From positions 1-26,481 of the IMG/VR virus record IMGVR_UViG_3300020160_003103: 26,481 nt of DNA. One strand, written 5' to 3'. A program made the translations under genes and the position numbers. The DNA is from a virus. The notes under the pieces are model-generated. The model searched no databases and was not told the DNA's origin. It saw only the letters and a program-made list of their open reading frames with translations. Position 1 is the stretch's first letter; every line of letters begins with the position of its first letter. Shown here piece by piece: positions 22,468 to 26,481 of this stretch.

Positions 22468-22920
22468 ATGCCGCGTGATTCAAAGTATCATCAGGGATTC
22501 TTCCATCCACAAAATCCAGAAAAATATATTGGAAATCCGCGAAATATAGTATACAGAAGTTCTTGGGAATTAAAGTTTATGAGATGGTGTGATAGAACAC
22601 CAAGCATATTAAAATATGGTTCAGAAGAATTTTTTGTTCCTTATTTCAATCCTGTTAAAAATAAAGTTTGTAGATACTTTCCCGATTTTATAATTGAAGT
22701 ATTAGAAAATGATAATAAAGTCAGAAAATATATTATAGAAATAAAACCAAAAAAACAAACAGTACCTCCCGTAAAAGGAAATAAAAAAGAACAAACATAT
22801 ATCAATGAAGTTAAAACCTATGCAATCAATCAAGCAAAGTGGAAATCCATTCAAGAATGGTGCGACGACCGCATGATAGGATTTAAGATTATCACAGAGT
22901 CGGAATTAGGGATCAAGTAA
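22468..22920 (+). CDS. gp4: gp4-like head completion protein
   Basis: 150 aa from the ATG at 22468 (an upstream in-frame TTG at 22459 lies in the ribosome binding region). GFFHPQNPEKYIGNPRNIVYRSSWELKFMRWCD is the hallmark of T4 gp4. Residues 70-95 (YFPDFIIEV, then YIIEIKPKK) show the PD-x(n)-E-x-K pattern of TnsA-type nuclease folds. In T4 gp4 (with gp2) completes filled heads before tail attachment. It overlaps the next start by one base (TAATG). Confidence 0.9.
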   Translation: MPRDSKYHQGFFHPQNPEKYIGNPRNIVYRSSWELKFMRWCDRTPSILKYGSEEFFVPYFNPVKNKVCRYFPDFIIEVLENDNKVRKYIIEIKPKKQTVPPVKGNKKEQTYINEVKTYAINQAKWKSIQEWCDDRMIGFKIITESELGIK

Positions 22921-23303
22921 TGGCAGAAGGTTTCGGTAAAAATATCAAGGACTCATCACCAAGAGTAAAACTACTTAAAAGAAGAATAAAGGGACTTAGC
23001 GATCCAGATTCTATCATGATGGAAATACTAAGTATTTTCAGAGAAACTGAATTTATACCTAGTGTTGGAAACTATTCTACTTTTGTATATCTTGCAAAGA
23101 CATCAGGGATTACTTTTGATGTTCATCCATTGATTGCTTGTATTGACATTCAAAGATGGGGATTTAGAGGATTAAATTTTCATTGGGGAACTGTAAGAAA
23201 TTACACATGGCAAGAAGTCGCTGGACCATTACATATTATAAAAAATGATGAGATTGATTATTTACGAACTTTTCCTTACGCCAGATTTTTGAATAAACCG
23301 TAA
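22920..23303 (+). CDS. Conserved small cyanophage protein after gp4
   Basis: 127 aa. Basic N-terminus (VKLLKRRIKGL), helix (DSIMMEILSIFRET), beta-rich middle (VGNYSTFVYLAKTSGITFDVHPLIACIDIQRWGFRGLNFHWG) and C-terminus (PYARFLNKP). It is translationally coupled to gp4 and under the same late promoter, so a virion or assembly role is inferred. T4 has gp53 after gp4, but gp53 is encoded elsewhere here and this protein does not look like it. Its last codons form one arm of a 14-bp inverted repeat shared with the convergent gene. Confidence 0.75.
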   Translation: MAEGFGKNIKDSSPRVKLLKRRIKGLSDPDSIMMEILSIFRETEFIPSVGNYSTFVYLAKTSGITFDVHPLIACIDIQRWGFRGLNFHWGTVRNYTWQEVAGPLHIIKNDEIDYLRTFPYARFLNKP

Positions 23304-23322
23304 ATTTTTTTATTCAAAAATC
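23284..23322. repeat. 14-bp inverted repeat at the convergent gene ends
   Basis: GATTTTTGAATAAA (23284-23297) and its exact complement TTTATTCAAAAATC (23309-23322) flank an 11-base loop holding one stop codon of the plus gene; the second arm covers the end of the minus DUF1825-like gene. No separate T-run follows on either strand. It may be a bidirectional transcription terminator or an mRNA-end-protecting hairpin. Confidence 0.6.
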
Positions 23323-23658
23323 CGATCCCGTTTCATCAATTCTTTGACGCATTGCCTCTAGCATCTTACTCATATTACTAAAAATTACATTCATATCAAC
23401 ATTTGCAGGAAGACCCATCATTGATGCAGACTCGGCAATACGACTTTTCATTTCCTGAGCTTCAGGATCATCAGATAAACTCAAACGAGTATAAAGCACC
23501 TTTTGTTTATTCAACAGTTTGTCTAAGAGATCTACGTGAGATAGTTTTTGCTCTTTAGACATACGAGGAAACTCAAAAACATTTTTATAAATTTCCTCTT
23601 GCATTTCAGATATTTCAGTCATCTCCGCACGGACGACTTCAGATTTAAAGAAACTCAT
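23314..23658 (-). CDS. DUF1825-like protein (host-type)
   Basis: 114 aa. SFFKSEVVRAEM at the N-terminus, a helical middle with LSHVDLLDKLLNKQKVLYTRLSLSDDPEAQEMKSRI, and a helical C-terminus resemble DUF1825, a cyanobacterial family of unknown function that marine cyanophages carry. The protein is all-helical with no cysteine. It is the last gene of the early block, starting with an ATGA overlap to gp59. I infer a small host-interaction or replication role; no mechanism is known. Confidence 0.62.
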   Translation of the reverse strand: MSFFKSEVVRAEMTEISEMQEEIYKNVFEFPRMSKEQKLSHVDLLDKLLNKQKVLYTRLSLSDDPEAQEMKSRIAESASMMGLPANVDMNVIFSNMSKMLEAMRQRIDETGSDF

Positions 23659-24251
23659 TTGTCTCCCAGAACAACTTCTTTCAAGATTTTACGAAAACGA
23701 AACACATCAATATTTAGAAAAGGAGAATACTTTTTAATCTTTTTACTTATGGTTTCCCACACAGGATCTTTGAGTTTCTTATCAAAATTTTTACCGAACA
23801 GGAATATTCTGTCGTAGATCACCATTGTTTCTGGACTAATATTGCCACTCAGAAACTTTTTAAGAATTACTGGATGACCTTTGGAACAGTCAAATACTTC
23901 CTCAACTTTTCTATCTTCAAATAAACTTTGAGTTTCTTCTTTAAAGATATAAGAAAGTGATTGATTTCTTTTCTTCCATTGTTCGTATCTCTCTTCACCT
24001 TCTCGTATCATTTCTCCTATCCAAAGCTTACTTGGATCAGTGCAGGCGATAAAGTTAGATACAAAGAATTCAACAACTTCTTGATCTGTTTTTTGTCTTG
24101 CAATCTTTTCAAACCAGAATCTGTCGCGTCGTTTATAGAAAGATTGCACAGTTGCTCTTGATTTCCCACAATACTTATGATAATCGTAACTATCTTTAGT
24201 AAAGTGATTCTTCAGTGCAAGATATTCACGATATGCATCAAAAGGCATCAT
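23655..24251 (-). CDS. gp59: gp59-like loader of DNA helicase
   Basis: 198 aa. MPFDAYREYLALKNHFTKDSYDYHKYCGKSRATVQSFYKRRDRFWFEKIAR is characteristic of T4 gp59 in cyanophages. FFVSNFIACTDPSKLWIGEMIREG and the helical C-terminal domain are also matched. gp59 binds fork DNA and gp32 and loads the gp41 helicase. The first of two adjacent ATGs follows the gp33 stop without a gap. The rare sequence of two ATGs makes the exact start uncertain by one residue. Confidence 0.9.
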   Translation of the reverse strand: MMPFDAYREYLALKNHFTKDSYDYHKYCGKSRATVQSFYKRRDRFWFEKIARQKTDQEVVEFFVSNFIACTDPSKLWIGEMIREGEERYEQWKKRNQSLSYIFKEETQSLFEDRKVEEVFDCSKGHPVILKKFLSGNISPETMVIYDRIFLFGKNFDKKLKDPVWETISKKIKKYSPFLNIDVFRFRKILKEVVLGDK

Positions 24252-24509
24252 TCAAAAAATTAATTTAGCGCGGGAGGTTTTCTTTAAGAAATTAAGTTCC
24301 ATTGCTTCATACTTAATCTTTTCCTTTAGAGGTTTAGAAATAAGTTTAGGAACTGACTCTACATCAATATTATTCATCTCACAGAAGTAAATAATTGCAT
24401 CAATGTAGTTCATGTCTTCATTTGTTTGCACTAAAGATTCAATCTCCTGTGCAAACCGAGAAGGGCAGAAGAATTTACTTTCTAATACCTTTTCTAACTC
24501 ATTCTCCAT
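24252..24509 (-). CDS. gp33: gp33-like late transcription co-activator
   Basis: 85 aa from the ATG at 24509, which overlaps the nuclease gene by 11 bases; the longer form would need a TTG at 24533. The core (FAQEIESLVQTNEDMNYIDAIIYFCEMNNIDVESVPKLISKPLKEKIKYEAMELNFL) follows the pattern of T4 gp33, which has IEKMV-x-x-x-MSYLEA, ENSI and IIEKIQSEA. The C-terminus AKLIF resembles the hydrophobic clamp-binding end of gp33 (LDFLL in T4). gp33 bridges host RNA polymerase and the sliding clamp to activate late promoters with gp55. It may have its own early promoter inside the preceding gene. Confidence 0.75.
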   Translation of the reverse strand: MENELEKVLESKFFCPSRFAQEIESLVQTNEDMNYIDAIIYFCEMNNIDVESVPKLISKPLKEKIKYEAMELNFLKKTSRAKLIF

Positions 24510-25179
24510 TTGACCCAGTATTGTGATGTACAAATTCTTTAATATAACGAACTAATAACTTAATATAGTCGCCTTTGTTTCTTTTGTCAAATACTTTCAC
24601 TTCTCCTCCAGGAGTAACCATCAATGTGATAAGTTTTTTAACTACCTTACCTGTAAGTTCATAGTATGCGGATGCATAGAATGTCTCTTGAACAAAGTAA
24701 TTTTCAATCCACTCTTCAGGTTTAATTTTTTCAGATGTCTTAAAGTCGATGACCGCAAGTTCACCATCATACTCTGCAATACAATCGACTCTACCAGCTA
24801 GACCTAAGTATTCTGAGTAAAGTGTTCTTTCGATTGCATGGATATTATTTATCTTATCAAGATAAGGTTTTGCATGAAAGAACATGTGTTTTGTCAGGAG
24901 TTGATAATCATCCCAATTTAATTCCTTGTTTTCAAGGTAGTCTTGACAGACTTGGTGAAAATCAGTTCCTCTTGCAGTTGCTTTTTTAGTAATGCGATTC
25001 GCCTCTTCAATACCTACTCTTTGTCTCCACTTAGCAAAGATTTGACGATTATAAAATGAGGTAACTGAAGTGATAGAAGGCACCCAGTTACCATTCGGAA
25101 GATTATAGAGACGAATACTTTCTGTTGTTTTACATTCTAGTTCAATATCACCCAAATAATTATGATGAATAAATGTCAT
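24499..25179 (-). CDS. Cas4/RecB-like PD-(D/E)XK nuclease
   Basis: 226 aa. Motifs in order: GTDFH (H75), LAGRVD (D132), VIDFKTS (D145, K147) and QETFYASAY (Q164, Y168). These are the RecB/Cas4-type nuclease residues, so it should cut or resect DNA with a metal ion. There are no cysteine ligands for an iron-sulfur cluster as in Cas4. It is coupled to phoH by an ATGA overlap and precedes gp33. Likely role: exonuclease in host genome breakdown or phage recombination, from family knowledge. Confidence 0.85.
   Translation of the reverse strand: MTFIHHNYLGDIELECKTTESIRLYNLPNGNWVPSITSVTSFYNRQIFAKWRQRVGIEEANRITKKATARGTDFHQVCQDYLENKELNWDDYQLLTKHMFFHAKPYLDKINNIHAIERTLYSEYLGLAGRVDCIAEYDGELAVIDFKTSEKIKPEEWIENYFVQETFYASAYYELTGKVVKKLITLMVTPGGEVKVFDKRNKGDYIKLLVRYIKEFVHHNTGSNGE
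24562..24590 (-). promoter_or_regulatory. Sigma70-type promoter inside the nuclease gene, ahead of gp33
   Basis: TTGACA, 17-base spacer, TATATT. The predicted start near 24555 is 46 bases before the gp33 ATG. It could give gp33, gp59 and the DUF1825-like gene expression independent of phoH and the nuclease. Being inside coding sequence, coincidence is possible. Confidence 0.55.
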
Positions 25180-25934
25180 AAATTCAATTCCGCTTTTGCA
25201 ATTAGATATTCCTTACAGAGACCTGAACGAACAATATCTTCAACGCCAAATTCAATGACATCAATTGAAGGCATGACATTTAGAATTCGCATAAAATCAA
25301 TAATACCATTCTTTTCTGCAGTTTTTACAAGGTCAGATTGGGTTGCATCACCACAGAACATAATCTTAGAGTTTTCACCAACACGAGTAATGATTGAATC
25401 AAGTTCATGGAAGTTTAAATTCTGAAACTCATCAACAATAATAATAGAATTGTCAAGAGTTGTACCCCGAATAAAAGATGTACTCCAGAAACTAATCGTT
25501 CCTTGTGTTTTAAGATTGCCATAAAGCATCTCAAATGCAGAGTCATCAGGCATCTCAAACATGTACTTTACCATATTCTTATATGGAATCTGATAAAGAG
25601 ATGACTTATCTTCATGATCTCCAGGAAGGAAACCAATCTCACGAGTTGCAACAAGAGATCTTACAATGTAAATCTTTTCATATGGTGATTTTTCGTCAAG
25701 TACATCTTTTAATGCATTATAAAGAGTAATGAATGTCTTACCTGTACCAGCAGCACCATATGCAACGATGTTCTGATCTTTCTTATAAGACTGAAATAGT
25801 AATTCTTGATTATCTGTCAGAGGTTCAACTGTTCGTATATAATCAAGACTAATTGGTTTTTTTCTTTTCATTTGCCTATTACTTGTTCCAAAAGGAACAG
25901 GATTCTGAGGAGTGTTTCTTTTCTTAGCAGGCAT
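25176..25934 (-). CDS. phoH: PhoH-like P-loop ATPase
   Basis: 252 aa. Walker A is GAAGTGKT (residues 60-67), Walker B is IIIVDEFQN (about 164-172), and CGDATQSD (about 194-201) is the motif III of PhoH/helicase-like ATPases. The N-terminus is basic. phoH is a near-universal gene in cyanophages; a role in phosphate stress or RNA processing has been suggested, but the function is not settled. It is coupled to the nuclease gene by a 4-base overlap and preceded by the 82-aa gene with a 6-base gap. Confidence 0.95.
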   Translation of the reverse strand: MPAKKRNTPQNPVPFGTSNRQMKRKKPISLDYIRTVEPLTDNQELLFQSYKKDQNIVAYGAAGTGKTFITLYNALKDVLDEKSPYEKIYIVRSLVATREIGFLPGDHEDKSSLYQIPYKNMVKYMFEMPDDSAFEMLYGNLKTQGTISFWSTSFIRGTTLDNSIIIVDEFQNLNFHELDSIITRVGENSKIMFCGDATQSDLVKTAEKNGIIDFMRILNVMPSIDVIEFGVEDIVRSGLCKEYLIAKAELNL

Positions 25935-25940
25935 ATTTTA

Positions 25941-26189
25941 TCAAATTGGTTTTACAGTTGATCCAGGAGCTTTTGAAGCTTTACGCAGAACATCGTTCCA
26001 TCCAGGGTGAGACTTTTTAAGTCGATCATAAACTTCTCCAATCTCTCCTGATGCTGGACAAGTTGTAGGATCAGACCAATCCCTTTCCCAGTCCGGATTG
26101 TCTTGTTTCCATTGGTCCCAATTATGAACACTCATGGTCACTTCTTTTTGTTCACCAGTTTCTTTATTAACTACAGGATATGTGGGCAA
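25941..26189 (-). CDS. Conserved small protein of the thyX-phoH cluster, TTG start
   Basis: 82 aa. Starts at TTG (26187-26189) with an excellent GGAGG six bases upstream; no ATG is in a sensible place. MPTYPVVNKETGEQKEV resembles the beginning of FmdB-type small proteins (a β-hairpin MPTY-x-Y), but the zinc-binding cysteines are missing. W-rich middle (WDQWKQDNPDWERDWSD) and a helical end. I recall this gene next to phoH in cyanophages; its role is unknown. Confidence 0.78.
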   Translation of the reverse strand: MPTYPVVNKETGEQKEVTMSVHNWDQWKQDNPDWERDWSDPTTCPASGEIGEVYDRLKKSHPGWNDVLRKASKAPGSTVKPI

Positions 26190-26214
26190 TTTTAACCTCC
26201 ATTCTATATGTAAA

Positions 26215-26222
26215 TATTTATT
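26215..26222 (-). promoter_or_regulatory. Possible late-type promoter (AATAAATA) before the 82-aa gene
   Basis: AATAAATA matches the late consensus. The predicted start near 26209 gives a leader of about 20 bases that includes GGAGG. A late signal in front of early-type genes would be unusual, so this may be coincidence in AT-rich DNA. Confidence 0.35.
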
Positions 26223-26228
26223 TCAAAC

Positions 26229-26481
26229 TTATGGAGACAATCTTGCTCTATGCAATCGCTTTTCTTCATAATAGTTCCAGACATTTGGAGCCCATTTCTG
26301 AAGTTCAGGAACAAACGCATCACATAGTGCTTGAATTTCAAGTTGAGCATCAAGTTTAGAACGAAGGTCCATAAAGTGAAGAACAGAACGAAGGTTGAAG
26401 GAAACTACAAAGTTCTGGCGGATTGCTTGGGGAAGGTAATCACGAATGTGTTCTTCACACATTCCCTCTGCATACAGATCA
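26229..26481 (-). CDS. thyX: ThyX flavin-dependent thymidylate synthase, C-terminal part
   Basis: The 5' end is outside the window; the frame is open to the right edge, giving 83 codons before the stop at 26229-26231. FNLRSVLHFMDLR, then DAQLEIQ and PNVWNYYEEKRLHRARLSP is the C-terminal signature of phage ThyX. The conserved NLRS arginine belongs to the substrate and flavin site. ThyX makes dTMP from dUMP with folate and FAD, supplying thymidine for AT-rich phage DNA. The upstream signature motif (RHR...S) is not visible. Confidence 0.93.
   Translation of the reverse strand, partial: DLYAEGMCEEHIRDYLPQAIRQNFVVSFNLRSVLHFMDLRSKLDAQLEIQALCDAFVPELQKWAPNVWNYYEEKRLHRARLSP

Noticed and set aside
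24510-24533. gp33 start at TTG 24533
   Set aside because: The ATG at 24509 gives the typical length and a small overlap with the previous gene; the TTG has no ribosome binding site.
24846-24853. GATAAATA inside the nuclease gene
   Set aside because: There is no gene start within a useful distance; it encodes KINN codons.
1-26481. CRISPR arrays, insertion sequences or integrase/attachment sites
   Set aside because: No spaced direct repeats, transposase motifs or integrase gene are visible; the only tandem repeat is the short coding one at 13448-13540.

Overview
The window is part of the genome of a T4-like cyanophage (a marine cyanomyovirus infecting Synechococcus or Prochlorococcus). The evidence is a T4-type tail hub and baseplate cluster (gp5, gp26, gp27, gp48, gp53, gp54-like), T4-type replication and late-transcription genes (gp32, gp33, gp59), cyanophage hallmarks (phoH, thyX, a DUF1825-like protein), AT-rich DNA and tightly packed genes. 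The strain cannot be named from the sequence alone. No stretch longer than about 160 bases lacks a gene. The longest gaps are 19014-19173, 22326-22467 and 4419-4528, and all three hold promoters or structured leaders.

Layout, left to right. Bases 1-4418 (minus) hold the first ~1470 residues of a giant virion protein whose C-terminus lies off the left edge. Bases 4419-7258 are an accessory island on the minus strand: a Mom-like DNA-modification acyltransferase, tRNA-Thr, tRNA-Leu, an HNH homing endonuclease and five small proteins. It carries four consensus sigma70-type promoters and a strong terminator. Bases 7259-19013 (minus) are the tail-hub operon. In transcription order it reads gp54-like, gp26, a 58-aa gp51-like gene, a tape-measure-like protein with an M23 peptidase, a related protein with a lytic-transglycosylase-like domain, gp27, a small hub-cluster protein, a lysozyme-less gp5, a separate beta-helix needle protein and two paralogous tip or fibre proteins. 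Bases 19174-21353 (plus) are gp48 and gp53. Bases 21354-22325 (minus) are gp32. Bases 22468-23303 (plus) are gp4 and a conserved small protein. Bases 23314-26481 (minus) are an early replication block: thyX (partial), an 82-aa protein, phoH, a Cas4/RecB-like nuclease, gp33, gp59 and the DUF1825-like gene.

Two promoter types organise the region. Early promoters are TTGACA with a 17-18 base spacer and a TATAAT-like -10 (six copies, all minus). They often sit inside the 3' end of the preceding gene and precede a small gene, each tRNA, gp32 and gp33. Late promoters are NATAAATA, as in T4. They lie 24-25 bases (predicted leader) before the giant virion gene, gp26 and gp4, and farther upstream of gp48. 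The gp33 made from the early block is the expected co-activator of the late set.

The most unusual items are a candidate small RNA of about 60 nt between its own promoter and terminator (4461-4555), an RNA-structure and late-promoter switch in front of the homing endonuclease (6574-6669), a gp32 terminator buried inside the gp53 coding sequence, a Mom-like modification gene, and a hub in which the lysozyme function of gp5 appears to have moved into two tape-measure-like proteins.
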